Assembly (NCBI GenBank): GCA_013396635.1
Contig: WBMW01003333.1
Span: 2,261-66,260, forward strand
Direction of reading: 5' to 3'
Origin: Penelope pileata
Lineage: Eukaryota; Chordata; Aves; Galliformes; Cracidae
Length of the DNA: 64,000 nt
Shown here: one piece after another, positions 46,589 through 59,900 of the stretch
Numbering within the stretch: the stretch's first letter is position 1
Layout of the letters: every line of letters begins with the position of its first letter
Notes under the pieces: model-generated
Seen by the model: the letters and a program-made list of their open reading frames with translations, nothing else
Database searches by the model: none
What the model was told of the DNA's origin: nothing
Program-made: the position numbers and the translations under genes

Positions 46589-48898
46589 CCACACAGTGCA
46601 AAGTTAGACTATTAAACTATCTGAAGTTAACTATTTTATTAATTTTATCCCCCCCAAAAAAGGGAATGAAGGTACCAAAGTCAAGCCTTGCTCTCCATCT
46701 AGATACCTAGGCCCCAAAGCTTCTGAGCACAATCTGCTCCTGGAGCTCAGAGATCCTCTGACTTACCTTAAGTTCACCCAATAGCTCAACTTCTGCTTTT
46801 GGATGACAAGGACAGCTGCTGATGGAAGGGATCCTACCACAGCATGTAAGAGATGCTGCTCTCCCTCTGAAACATCAGTTCTGCCTTTAAATTATTCAGC
46901 AATGATTCTATATGGAAGGCTATGCTCACTGAAACTCAGCCATTCTGGTTTGCAGCACAATCTCCACTCAACCACCCAGCTACAACTGAAGCTAGAAGCA
47001 CCTCTCCTGAGCAGATAAGCTCAGGTGCAGAAGGCACCACTCCTCCCAGCCCACTCTTAAGGGCCTGATGCCATCACTGACACCTGCACCCATCCCTCTT
47101 GCAAGCACCTGAGCCACCAGGCTGCAGGAGCATATCTCTGGATCAGCAGCTTATCAGGATGACACACTCTCAACAAGATGGATCAGGAGTATGTCTCCCA
47201 CACCCCCTTCTTCCACAAAGCAGACCTTAGTCCCGTGGTTGGGGCAACTCTTGGGCTGATGAGACTGTGGTCTAGAAACCCTCAAAAAGGGCTCTCCACT
47301 CTCCCCATCCCAGAGAAGAGCCCAAAAGGACACAGGCACCAACCTCTAAGTGGTTACTTAGGGTCATGAAACCCAGCAGTCCCTTCAGGCTCTGTGGGCA
47401 ACGCAGCAGGGTAAGATTTAAAACATTCCGCTCAGTGTTTCCTACTGTCTCCCTTAAAAGTCTCCTTTATTTCACATAGGCTTCAGTGAATGCCATTTCG
47501 AGGCAGAAGCTCTTCCTCTGCCCTTTGGGAAGTCAGATTTTGGAGAAAAGTAGCAAGAATTTCCTGTGGAACAGGGAATGTAGCTGGAAAAAACGTAGAC
47601 AAGCTTTGGGTACCTGAATCTTTTTTTAGATCTGTTTCACAAGAATTTTAGCAGCAGACACCCGACCCTGCAGGTTTCCTATGAACTGTTTCTCATCTCA
47701 CTAAAAATATGCCCAGATGACACGATCGCATGGGTGCGAGTTTGGGAACCAGCCCCAGCCCAGGTGTCCACACTTGCTGAGGGGGACAAATGGGAAATGA
47801 GACAACTGCGAGACAATGTGCAAGCCTCTGCCTCTCAAAAAAGATCCTCCACTTGGCTTCTCCAGCTGCACTCATCACAGCCTGTGCATGCACGCAGATG
47901 CCAGCACAACCCGTCCCTTATCACAGGAAGCGGCTACATGGTCAGATGCAGACAGTCATATGGCAGCTCAGCCCCAGCAGAGAGCTGGGAGCTGCTCGGG
48001 TCCTGAAGCCATTTAGATGCATTAGCAAGGACCTTCTCAGCATCATTTAAGCCTTGGCAAGGGAACGTGACTGTGCAGGCGTACCCTTGACTGGGGCTGC
48101 TGGCTACCAATTCATGTCTATGCTGCCCAGCCAAACGGGCCTTATGTCCACAACGGAACACAGATAACGATCTGTTAAATTATTGCTCTTTCCTTTTGTA
48201 AGATTTCCTGTCTGCTGGGTGCTGATGTTCGTAAGCACTGCAAGGAAAGCAACATTGATTTTTCCTCAGGTGCAGGATTTCAGGATGCCGCGTGTCTCTT
48301 GTTTGTGCTGCCAAACATTTTTCTGAGAGTCATGGTTTCGCACACACTGCAAGCACAGCCTGCATCAATATCCTGAGGGGAACAGCGATTCTTAATTAAC
48401 AATGAAGTCCTTCTAAAGGTGTCTCAATTAAATTTGTACATAAGGGCAGTATGCTAGGAAATTTCCCATCCCTCTCACATGCTCAACAAGCTGTTGCCAT
48501 CTGCAAAAGATATTGACAATAATGCTGAGCCTAAACTGATAAGTGCACTGCTGCTGGGCTTGTGGGGAGAGCTACATGTTATACAAGCCTTGTCTGAAGG
48601 GGCTTGTGTGTAACGAAGTTGTGCACTCGCTTTTCAGAACTGCCAGATTTTCAAACTGCACTTGTGATCATCATCAGATCCAGACTGCAAAAAAAAACTG
48701 TGCATTTCAGATGGGAGGGAAAGGAAGGGAAAGTGGATCTCAGGTCCTGAAATAATTAAAGATGACTCTGAAAAAGCTTTAAAAAGATGAGATCGTGAAA
48801 ATAAGTAACAGCAAAAGTCAACACAGAATCGCTAGCAATCAGAAGATAATGGTTGTCTGCAGCAGTGCTTTTCACCCTGGAACATGACATTGGCGTCT
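46589..48898. other. Unique non-coding sequence
   Basis: No gene is recognised. A splice-bounded interval on the minus strand (46767-46815) is noted under findings. The 48385-48440 part (TTAATTAACAATG, CAATTAAATTTG) is AT-rich and could be regulatory. The rest shows nothing notable. Confidence 0.55.
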
Positions 48899-49072
48899 AA
48901 AGTCTGGTCTACACTTAGAATTTGCTAGCATAATTATACTGCTAAAAACACCAGGATAGCTCTGTTTGGACACACTTATTTCAAAATAAGAACATTCATA
49001 TAGGGTGGAAATACTGGTGTAACAAAAGGTATAATTATAGTGGTGAACTTCCCTGTGCAGACAAACCCTAAG
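48899..49072. mobile_element. Ancient hAT-like miniature transposon (MITE)
   Basis: The left end reads 'agtctggtctacactt' and the right end 'cctgtgcagacaaacccta'. In reverse complement the right end contains 'gtctgcaca', so the ends form imperfect inverted repeats around GTCTACAC/GTCTGCAC. The interior 'acacacttatttcaaaataa' followed by 'gaacattc' is itself a fold-back. It mirrors non-autonomous hAT elements known from turtles and crocodilians (termini like 'cttgtctacac...gtgtagacaagccctaa' with 'cttattcggaataag' inside). It is about 170 nt, with no transposase. An 8-bp target duplication cannot be confirmed. Confidence 0.5.
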
Positions 49073-52000
49073 GAAAAAACGTTTGTCTGGTTCATCGTGT
49101 GCACTGATTTTAGAAGCACCCTCTGACCCACAGTCTAAAGAGAGAGCACACCCACCCAAACGACAGGCAACACAGCCTGCGTGCTTCTCTGTTTGCCAGG
49201 TTGGAAGCAAAAAGCTGAAACTTAAAGCAAAACCCACCTTTCCACAGAAGTCTGGGAGGAGGAGGTTGATGGCCAAAGTGACTAAGTGACAGCAATGCCT
49301 TTGGTCTAGCTCACTGTTTCCTCCTCGCAGCTATAACGTGGGAACAAAGCTGTGGGATAGCTGGGGGTGGGAGAGACGCAGGCATGGCTGGTCTGGGCAG
49401 TGCCTTTCCCTCAGAGACACAATTCCGTACACAAAGCAGCCTGTGCTCTCAGCCTTCTGGAGGAGTAAGGGCCGGAAGAGGTTAATGATCGACCCTAACC
49501 CTGCTGCCTGAGAGTGGGTTGAACTGGGGCAGAGGCAGCAGAAATTCCTGCTGATGGGACCAAAAGGGTCACCTAGTGATAAACTTCAGCCCTGAAGAAT
49601 GTCCCTGCTTGACAATCTCTCTCAGGCCAGTGGACAGGTAGGGATCTCACTGGGCTGCTCACCCAGGACTTTCCACCCAGTTTTCCCCTGGAAAGGAAGG
49701 ACCTCAGCCACTGGGCTTAGGCCCCGTAACCCTGAATGTATCTGTGAGCAGCCCGTGGCTGCTTCCTGCCGGGGCGCTTGGCTCAGCCTGGCCTGCAGGG
49801 ATACAGGAGGTGGGTTTCACCACTTCCTGTGCAACGCTGCCTCAGAGAGCTTCCCACAAGGAATGCCATTTCCCTTTGCTGAGCTTTTTGTGTTATTTCT
49901 AGTCATGTCCCAGTAGCTGTGCTCCTGTGTGACTTAATCAGCCCTTGAAGAAACAGATCTCCCAGGAGAGGCAGGTGCAGGCCTGTAAGTCTCAAGCATG
50001 TTGCACCAAACCCACCAAGAAGTATTAAGAGCAAGGACAGAAATGCTATCTCTGCCCTGGAGACTTTCCACCACTAATTTGTAGCAGAAGACATTGGAAA
50101 CAAAGCAGAGGTGTAAGGTCTGGTTAGAGACAGAGTTGGTTCTGCTCAGTGACCTCTCCACCAAGGCCTTCCGCTCAGCTAACTTTTGAACAGAGAAAAG
50201 CTGCTGCTCAACATTCAGAGTTCTTTGGATTTTTGTATAATTTGTTCTCAGAGATGTGCCTGACCCCAGGAACTCAGAGGTGTGGGGTAGGCATAGGAAA
50301 GAGCCTCTGGCAGGGGGAGTTTTCTGCTTGTGCTCTGGTAAATAGAGTGTGGCAGGACACTGTCAATGGGAGAGGCCTACAAAATGATACTGGTCATAGG
50401 CACTGCAAACATAGTTTTGTGAATTTATCAGTGGGAACCCTTCAGGAGAGAAGTGAGTCACCAGAAGGTTTCACAGCAGGCTGCAGACATCACCCAGCTG
50501 TCGAGGAGGAAGCAAATTCCCTTCATCTTGCAGTGCCAAGCAAGCAACACATTTTCACCAACATTATGTTGGGAAAGAGCATCTAGAAGGGATGACTGAT
50601 TCAAGCAAAGCAACTGAGATGCCTTGCAAGGAGACATTTTTAGAGGCCCTCTCACATTTTACAGGGTTTTTTAAACATCCAGAATGCATCGGGTTGCCTT
50701 AAGTAATGTTATCTGAGGGAGGAGACCAGCTGGAGCACTCAGAAACTGCACAGGGTTTCACTCAGTGGCTGAGACCTGTGCTGGTGCTCAACTGCCAGCT
50801 GGCATTGAAACTTTCATCAGACAATCACACAAAACATGCACATATTTTAAAATAATCCCTCAGAACAGAGGACAGTCTTCTCTACACAGTTATTACAGCT
50901 TTGTGTAGCTCCAGTTGGTGAGAAAAATCTCAAAGTGCTCTTCCAAAAGCAACTGCAAGAGAAAAGGCCAAGAAAATCACAGAACTCAGACCTTGCTTAT
51001 AGGATGCTCTGGATGTCAGGAGCCCAGCAGATCTAGTAATTCCCCTGACTCTTAAAGAAAGTGGCAGTCTCAGTGAAGTCACTGGCCATTGTTGTTGAAG
51101 CTTCTTGCACAGAAGAGACAAGAAGCAGGTTCCCCACCAGGTGACCCTGTAAGGGACATCCTGTACGGACATACTTACAGACTCTCCCCCAGCTCAACAG
51201 ACAGCTTTGCAGGATTATGAACACTATAGGAGCTTTGTCCCATGTCCTGTACAGCAACTGCTTACAGCTTGCAGGATGCAGAAGCGGCAGAGATTCCTCC
51301 TCTCCCAGCTCCGCATGGGAGACTCACAAAGTCATGTCTGAACAGAAAAGCTTTTCATATTTCATCCTAAAACAATACCTTGAGTTGATCCTAAACTAGT
51401 CCCACCCATGCAAGGACACAAACATGTTCCAGCGCCATCTAGCCACCTGCTGTAGAAACTCACGGCAGCACCTGGAGCATGAAATCCCATGCAGCTGTCC
51501 CTAAAAGCCTACAGACATCTCATCACCAAACCCAATGTCTAAGGTTGTACCCCCAGCTCTGACCCTGATGTGAGACAGCAGCTGAGTTTGGTAAGTTTGT
51601 CAAAGGCCTCCTGAACCAATCTGGGCAGTCGTTTCAGTGCTGCTCACAGACTCACTCTCATACATCTTTGCTACCAAAAGCAAAAAGATAATGAAGGACC
51701 TATCATGGTTTCAACTAACTTTCATTTCAGGCTTTGTAATTCCTCTGAATCAGAAGCAAGAAGTGAAACCTTAGGGTGACAGTGCAGTGTAAATCCCCAC
51801 ATATATCCAAGTTGATGAAAACCAGAGTCTTCCATCGGCTCGGTAGTGTGACTTGAGCTACAACATGGCAGGACCTGAGTGAGAAAGGAGACTTTGTAAA
51901 CAGGTCCAAGCAGGAAACCCAGCCAGCACCTGAAGATAGGATGGCTATGACATGCACGGAAGGTGAATGAATGCTAACACACATTAGCAGCTTTCATTAA

Positions 52001-55000
52001 AGGATTTAATGATCAGTTTCAACCAATCTGAGTCTGCTTCCTTCCTGCCATACATTGCCATCAGCTCTCTTGTGTGGGTACCAGTCACCACAGGGTTTGG
52101 TGCAGTGCCAGACCGGCCTGCTGATCCAGTTGAAAACCAGTCCTGAAAGTAGAAAGTCTTCAGGCAGGCAGCAAGTGAATCCTCTCCAGCCCAAGTGCCA
52201 GCACCAAGAAGGGAGGCAGCAGGGAGATGTGGCCAGGTGCTCAGGGAGGACAGCACTGCTTCATTTTGGCAACAGTGCAGATGTAAAGCACTAATCCATG
52301 CTCCTAGCAGTCTAGAGGAATCATTTAATTCATAACAAGTGGCTAGGGTACATACACAAGTGTTCCCACTAAGCATGCTTCCCTCAGAGATGAAGTTTTG
52401 TGTGAAACACTAGAAGATTGCACAGAGGAAACAAGAAACTGAACTGCAGTAGCAACATAATAGTACTCCCTGTGAAGCTACAGGTCTCAATGCTGGCCTT
52501 TTTACTGAAAGTTCACACTGCATCTGTCACATCAAAAAATAAAAATAGATATTTGCTTAATCATTTGCAAACCAACCTGCTTTGTGTGTACTAAGGATCC
52601 TCAGCTCTGATATGGTACAAATAAAAAAAAATTCAAGGTAGAGTGGTTTATTTTTAAAAAAGTGACTGAGACAAAATCTCTTTAGGTATTATTTATGTGT
52701 GTGCATATATATTTATGTATGTATATAATAAGCAAATAATACACTGCACAACTCCTTCTCACCTCACATGAGTAAAAGCCACAAAATTTTAGTGGAAGAA
52801 GCTTTGTGATGTCAGATTTATCCTTCGCAGCAAACATTACAGTGGATGTCAACGTGGGCAGTTCTGTAAAGCCAAGCTGATGTGAGGCACCAAACATCCC
52901 AGAAATGGGTTTCTGAGGTTACTGATCTGGAAACACCTAATTTTAGAGAATGTGGGAGTGGTACCATATTGCAGTAGTCAGAGCGACGTCAGTTATCTCA
53001 TGAGTATTCTGCACTTCTGAAAAGAAATATCACCCTCAAGATGGTCCAGCTTGGCTTGCTGGTCTCCAGAAATCGAATGCAGAAAATTGTACCCTAAAGC
53101 TGCACGTCAAACCAAGACGTACTTTTGCTTCCCAAATGAGCATTTCATCCTTTCTACAAGGTTAAGCTGTAAGCTAGACAAAACATTACTTTTTTCTGCT
53201 TTTTGAAACCATAAGGAAATACTTTACCCACTCACTTCAGAGCCCTGAGCCTGACGCCCTCTACCTATAGGGTAGCAAAGGTTGAATGAGGGCCATTCTT
53301 TTAGCAAATGATTCAGTTCTGTCTGGATGGTCTCACCTAGCAGACACATAGCTCAGACATGAGCCATTCAGGCATTTCCTTTCAGACTCTTAGCCTGGTT
53401 GCCAGTCAGCGCAAGGGGCACAGACAGTTTCTTGCGGTGTGGAAACGCTGCTCCCAAGGAGCTCTGCAGAGACCACTTGCTCGTTTCACATATCAGTAGG
53501 GACAGCCAAGTCATGGGAGAATGACTCGACATGGCCAGCTTTGCTTGTCCCCAGGGTCACAGTTTCCTAACTGCGGGATGTGGATGAGATTGCTTTTGCC
53601 AGCCCTCTCTCCAGAGAGACCACGTAACAGTTCAGCTTGTACCCTTTGTCCAGCTCACCCCACCCAGACACTTGCTGGACTGGCACAGAGCAATGGAGTG
53701 CCACCACTTACTTGGGTTATAACCCATCACACATTTGAGAACGTGGCCTTTTGATTTACAAAGGGTTTTTATCTTTATTCAAAAAGAATTTTAGTGCAAT
53801 TTGGAATCTGTGCTTTCCCAAATGCTGGAAAAGCAGAAAAGTACAGAGCTTCAGTTCCAGCATATCTCCAGGAGAGAACATGGTGAGGAAACCACTGACA
53901 AGACACAGCATTTCCAGTATGTTTGAAGTCTGAACAGTCGTGGATCACCTCTGTGTTATAAGCAAGGACAGCAAGAGCACTAATGGGGTTGCTTCTGTGA
54001 ATGATCTGAATCCACGCCATTGGAGGAGAAGAGCTGTACCCTTGATTTTGCCACTAAGTTTTGAGTCCATCTGCTCCACGACTCCAGGTGAGCCAGGAAA
54101 TCTCCCCTGGCTCACCACGTGAGGTAGCAGCATGGCAAATTAGCAAGGGATTTGCTGTCACATCATGAATCAAGCAGAGGTTTATTTAGGAGGGCACTTA
54201 TTTACAAGCAGGCTACGTCACAGCAATTATGTTAGGGCCAATTATTTGAAAGTTACTAAGAAGATCAGTGAGCAAATACAGCAAAAGGCTGACATTTGGG
54301 TAGATTCTCTCCATTTAGCAAAGAAAGATACAAAAGTGTTGGCCTGGCAGCAGCCTTTTCAATATAATAACATCACAGTGACAGGAAATGCATGCTGTTT
54401 TCCGGCATTGAATTTCTAATTCTGGCATCTTGCTTCCCTCAAACAATTTTTGTCTTGTATGTAGCTGCACTAAAACATTATTATCTTTTGAAAGCCTGTG
54501 CTATAGTCAAACATGAGCAGTCTTTTGGCTTTGTAAGGAGTAGTATATTAGTGCTCTGTCATCAGGGAAAATTGAGAAATTTCTTTAGCGACAGAAGAAC
54601 TGCAGAGGGAGAGAGGGAGGAAGTACAGCTCTGCATCTTGTTACAGGCTTGAGAGAGACTCTCTTTTGCCAGTAACTATACAGCTCTTATATAATATTTT
54701 TGGGCAACAGTGAGCTCAGCCTCACAGAGCTGTTTCGGTCAGTGGTTTTGGAAAGCGGAGATTTGAGTATACCTGATATCTCCGGCTAATGGGAAGAAAG
54801 ACAAAGGTGGTGCGGTTAAAGCTGCAGCCCACATGCACGGCTTCTAAAGGCAATCCTTGAGAAAGTGATTTTATATTGATTCTTCCTTAGTTATGCATAG
54901 TAAATGTATGGCTGAATGCTATGATGGCTAAGAATCCAAAAAAATGCCCAGCACGCCCCTACAAATGGAGAGAATACTTCGTATTAACCACTCCCCAGCA

Positions 55001-56864
55001 CCACTGGGGGAGTCCCACCTGTACCCAGCACAGAGGCACAGCTGGGTGGGAATAAGCACTGCATTGTATAATAATAAAACAGCAGCATAGCTGCAGGAAG
55101 CTGTACAGTATTACAGCCCTCCTGGTTAAAAACAAAACAGAAGAAACCCACATTCCTAAGCAGTGTAGTTACACCAGTACCACACTCCCCCACCTCAATT
55201 TTCCCCCCACTTATAACTATATACCAGGTATATATCAGTCAGGCGAGCACCTTGTGGGGGTGCCTGTGACCTGACATGCCGAAGTATTTGGAAATTACTG
55301 GATAGCAGGAAACCTGATCTCAGTGTATGCCAGAGACAAAAATACCCCAGCATTACATCATACCTATAGTATTATTTATGGCTTGCATATTTAGCTAGAG
55401 GGAAAAAGGAGGCTCTTCTACTGTGAAATATTTTTTCCACTTTAAAATGACCACTGTTCCAGTGAACACTGAGAGCTTACTTGAGCTGCCCTTGTTGATG
55501 TTCTTCCCTGTTAAACCCGCTCTGGTGTGGTAACTGCCACCATATCTAAAGGTGGCTCTCCCTTTGCTGATCCATTCAGGCAAACTAAGCATATGGCACT
55601 ATAATTTTGGGCTTACAGAGCAGATGACTGATTTGAATAGCCTGAAATCTGTCTCCAATAACTACAGTACCAGTACCAAATTATACTGTTCCAGGATATA
55701 CCTTAAGCAACCAGCTGCTCTCTTGAACAGGTCCCCTCAGCTGCACCTTTGACACAATCCAATACACTTGCCATATTTCAGCTCCCATGTCTGAGGTTGC
55801 TGTGCTGACGCTGCGCCCTACGCACATGTCATTGGGGACTCTTCAAAACCCAAACATATCAGCTGGCACCAGGAAGGAGAAAGGAAGTGGTGAAAAGTCA
55901 TTCCTTCTGGTGGCATCGAACCTTGAGATTGCATCATGTGAACAAGAACAGCCTCATAAAACCCTTCGTGCCTGCCTGGGGATTTGAGATTTCAATTTTT
56001 CATTTATGAGCTGTAGCCGAATTTAGTTTCAACCTATGACATCTCTCTCTCTCTTGTTTGTTCCCATCTATATTCTTGGTTCATCCTAAATTAGCCTATG
56101 GCCCAATCTAGACTGCAACAGTCAAGGACTCAATTACAACTTGTGTTGCAATCAGGTCTGGGAACAAATGATTTCCATTTTGTGGTGTTGATGGGAACTG
56201 CGCCCATGAAAACTTGAACCCAGAGAAAGCCAGATGGTCCCATCATCTCACTTGACGGGAGAAAGGAGCTGTGCTGGCAGAGCTGTTTTTGCACTGTTGA
56301 GCTGGACTATTGTGACAGCAAATTTCTTTCTCCATCCTTTAACCCAAGCTCACATACGCATTTTTGGCGGGTGGCACATCTGGCTCTCAAACTCATTGTT
56401 TCTCTGACTGACAGCTGGCAGAGGTTGGTGAGTGATTTTCATGACAAAAAGGCTTTTGTTTGGTGCTCCTTTCCAGCTAGCAGATGAGAAGTGAAGGCAC
56501 ACAGCAATATTCAATGAACACAGCACAGCTCTTTCCAGGGATATTTTCTTTTTTATCTTTTTCTGTAACAAAAATAGCTTTTCCACTGAAGCGCACACGT
56601 TTCTGGAGAATGAATGTATATATTTAATTTGTGTTACTCCTCCAGAATAAACATAGATATTTTTATTTTTCCTATTTGCTGGGAAGACTATTCAGTTTGA
56701 ATAGCTCTCCAGTAGAATCTCAGAACCAAAATGAACAGATTGTACTCGAGTCTCAGCTTCAGATTCCCAGGTATGAATCTGATAAACGTGAACAAAATAA
56801 ACATCTCCATGGTGCTATGGAATAGGTAACTACTGCCTGCATTATATAAAAGATTATTTAAGTT
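49073..56864. other. Unique non-coding sequence
   Basis: About 7.8 kb with no recognisable gene. Includes an AT/GT-rich tract (52690-52732), an 8-bp inverted repeat with a 1-nt loop around 55219-55235, and a short (TC)n tract (about 56041-56055). The 54165-54419 AT-rich stretch stays open for 84 codons on plus but reads more like conserved non-coding DNA than protein. No transposon is recognised. Confidence 0.55.
52690..52732. repeat. AT-rich imperfect (ATGT/AT)n tract
   Basis: Alternating purine-pyrimidine sequence made of TATGTGTG, CATATATA and TATGTATG blocks, about 43 nt. It is a decayed dinucleotide/tetranucleotide microsatellite. Confidence 0.8.
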
Positions 56865-56962
56865 TTCCTTGCAAGGAAAACTCTTTGCCCAAGGTCACAA
56901 GAATATTGTGGTAGAGACAAGAACGAAAATCTTGATTTCTTGTCTGCCAGTCTGCCCTTTAG
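56865..56962 (-). mobile_element. MIR-like SINE fragment (antisense)
   Basis: 'aaactctttgcccaaggtca' followed by 'caagaatattgtggtagag', 'acaagaacgaaaatcttgat' and 'ttcttgtctgccagtctgcc' parallels the reverse-complement MIR text 'gacttgcccaaggtcacacagcaagtcagtggcagagc...gaacccaggtctcctgactcccagtc'. Order and spacing agree over about 90 nt with high divergence. Upstream and downstream portions of the SINE are not visible. Confidence 0.5.
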
Positions 56963-59900
56963 GCAAATTAAGCAAGTACCCTTGGGATGGAGATATGCAG
57001 ACTCCACACCAAATTGGGAATAGGAGGGGAAGTGAATTTGACATTGTGACAGGACAAATATTCTCTTCCTTGTGGGAACCGTACTGCTGAGTTCCCTTCC
57101 AGCAGATGCTGCAGCTCAAAGAAAGAGCTGATCTTTGTTCTTTTACCTTGGAAGCACTGGGATCCCACAGCCAAGCCTTAAAACCAGAGCACCAGCATTT
57201 CCTGTCCCTTCACTGACATCCCAGGAGAGTTCACATCTGACACCAATCACTCCATTCACTCCAGATGGTTTTCAGATACATATCAGCAAATATTTAAGGT
57301 GCGTTATCCCTTTTTTGGGAACAGCTTCTCTCTACTGCTTAAATAAATGCCCATTAATGAACGGATAAAAGATGAAATCAGCTGGACAGGAGGCTGCCTT
57401 CATGAGAAAGGCCATAGCAGCGGGAGAGGGCTTCCCACCTTTCAGACCCAGGAAGCCGAGCAGTCTCGGCAGCACATCTGGATCTTTGCTTCTCTGACAA
57501 CCCAGCAACATCTGCAGTCCATGAGTCCTGCTTCATACTGGGGTCCTTGCCATGGCATAGTCTGGAATATTTTTTAAAACTTGCTGTGCTCTGAGAAAAG
57601 CTACACAAAGCTGCATCTGGCTTCTGAGAGGAAGAGCAGGCTGGTAATCCCTAATAATATGGTGTTTGGGGTGAATATTATTACATTATTTGTCAGAGAA
57701 CTGACTGGTACTGACAGCACTCTGGTTTTTCAAGTTTGAATTTGGGAGGGGCTGAGGATATTCAGTGGGAGGAAACAAGTATCTAAATGTGGAAAAGGCG
57801 TGTGAACTGTTAGCCACCGTGTTGTCAAGTGATTAACTGAGCCCATCCAGGGCTTGCCTGGATTACCACTGCTGAAGCAGTGCCTACAAACACCAGCCCA
57901 GGGCTGAGCCGCCCCATGCTCCCGGACACTGTGAGCACAGAACAGAGACCGCCCTTAGGCAAGGCGCTTAGCAGAGGGTACCCTCTGCCCTCCCACAAAC
58001 CCCAGCACAGCCACTTACCTCTAGTCGCTGTCCGTACACTGGCTCGTTCAGGTTAGGTGAAAAGTCCATCTGCAATAACCTGTTGGGAACTTTGGAGAAG
58101 ACCTAGAGCCCCTCCTACACAGCATCTGTAAGAAAAAAATAGATTCAATTGCATTGGTCTCTGAGGATAAGTCCTCGGAATAAAGCCTAGACCTGCTTAA
58201 CTTAGCAGGCATTAATACTGACAAGAGTTCAGGGTTCATCAGTCAAGCTAATTTGTCGAACATTACCCTGCTGTTGCTTATCTGGGATAATCTTTCCTGC
58301 TGGAGGGCAGCAGCAGGCTAACTCACTTGGTGCCCCTTTGCATGAACTGGCTTTATCTTCCAGCCAGCACTCCCGAGCATTGTAGCATTTCTGTTTGAAG
58401 GCAGCCACAAAGAGGGAGAAAAGTGTATTGGGGTCCTATTTGTTCCTATTCCACGCTGCACCGAGGAAGGCTCTCACTGCCCATACCTTATCTGCTCAGT
58501 TCCAGCAGCAGAACCAGCTGATACAAAGATTGGTTGAAACGGGTTGGGACCAAAGTGGTTGTGAAACTTGTTTTTGATAACCCTGATTTTCATTTGTTTT
58601 CCCAATACACACTTGGGAGAGGAAGTTGCGTGGGAGATATCCCTGCCTCTTCCATCAGGAGCTGAGAAAACTTTTACTCATCGACTCACTTGTGAAATCC
58701 TCCAGCAAAAACAACTGCCTGAAGCCTTTCAAAAACACACTACGTGCAATATTAAAAGGAATCTGAAAATAACCTTTCCCTTGACAAAGCCTTCAACAAA
58801 GGCGGAGTAAATCGTGAGACCAGACTGCTCTAACAGGAACCATTAATGGCAATGGAGAAGGGGAAGGGCTGAGGGACTGTGTGTTCACTGAAGCATATGG
58901 TTACCAATTTGCTGGACATATGTTGTATTCCCCACAGGGCACAGGAGGACTTTTGGATTAAAGGGTGTAAATCATAGGTTATCAACATAAAATTAAGTTC
59001 TATTATAAATGTACAGAGTCTAAATATATATCTTTTTCTCTGTGGAGATCTCTTCCCCTAGTTGTACTAAAAAACCACAAATCACAAAGGCATTGCTTTT
59101 AAGGGAGAAAATGAAAATAACTGTTAACATAGAATCTTTCCCCTTTATTATTACGCTGCTTACTTCTGTTGCGTGTGGGGAGGGAAAGAAAAAGGGACTG
59201 GGGGGAGAGCAAGTAGAAAGATAGGAAAGTGTCTGGGGACATTTTATCCCGTCGTTTCCACTGGGAGCCATTGATCACAGATGTGCCTTTACACCACAGC
59301 AGCACCTAATTATTTTTCAGCACTGTTGTAATACATGTTTAGGAATCTCTGAATAATAGAACCATATGGTAACATTGTCAGAAGGGGAAAATAGGAACCC
59401 AGTAGTCTGGGGGAGGGAGAATGCATTAAAAAGGGCTGGCTGTAAATAGAAAACCATTTGTCAAACAAAGAATGAGGAAAAGGCAGGAATGTGATTTTTT
59501 AAAGATATTTTCTACACATTCTTCAGAAAAGATTCCAAGAATCTCGTCCTTTGTTTCTCAGCCTTTTTGCTAGAGTTGTTCCCAGAATATCTGCCCTGTG
59601 AGACTGAGCACGGTGCTATCACAAACGTTTTGGAGGACTGAGGAGCTCTACACCAGCATTGGTACCCATCAGCTCTCCATGCTGTAGTAGTGCAGTCAGC
59701 TCAGGAGAGCGGCCCAACACGCCCATGTCTGTCCTCTGGACTACAGGCAAAGCAGGAAGGACACAAGGAGACCACATGTTCCCATTCCAGTGAAAAACTG
59801 TTTTTCAAAACAATCTCCAGATTTTACAATCCGTTTATCTGGGTCAATGCCTTACCTCTATAATGCTGTAATTGTATAAAAATCTACTGCCAGGACAAAG

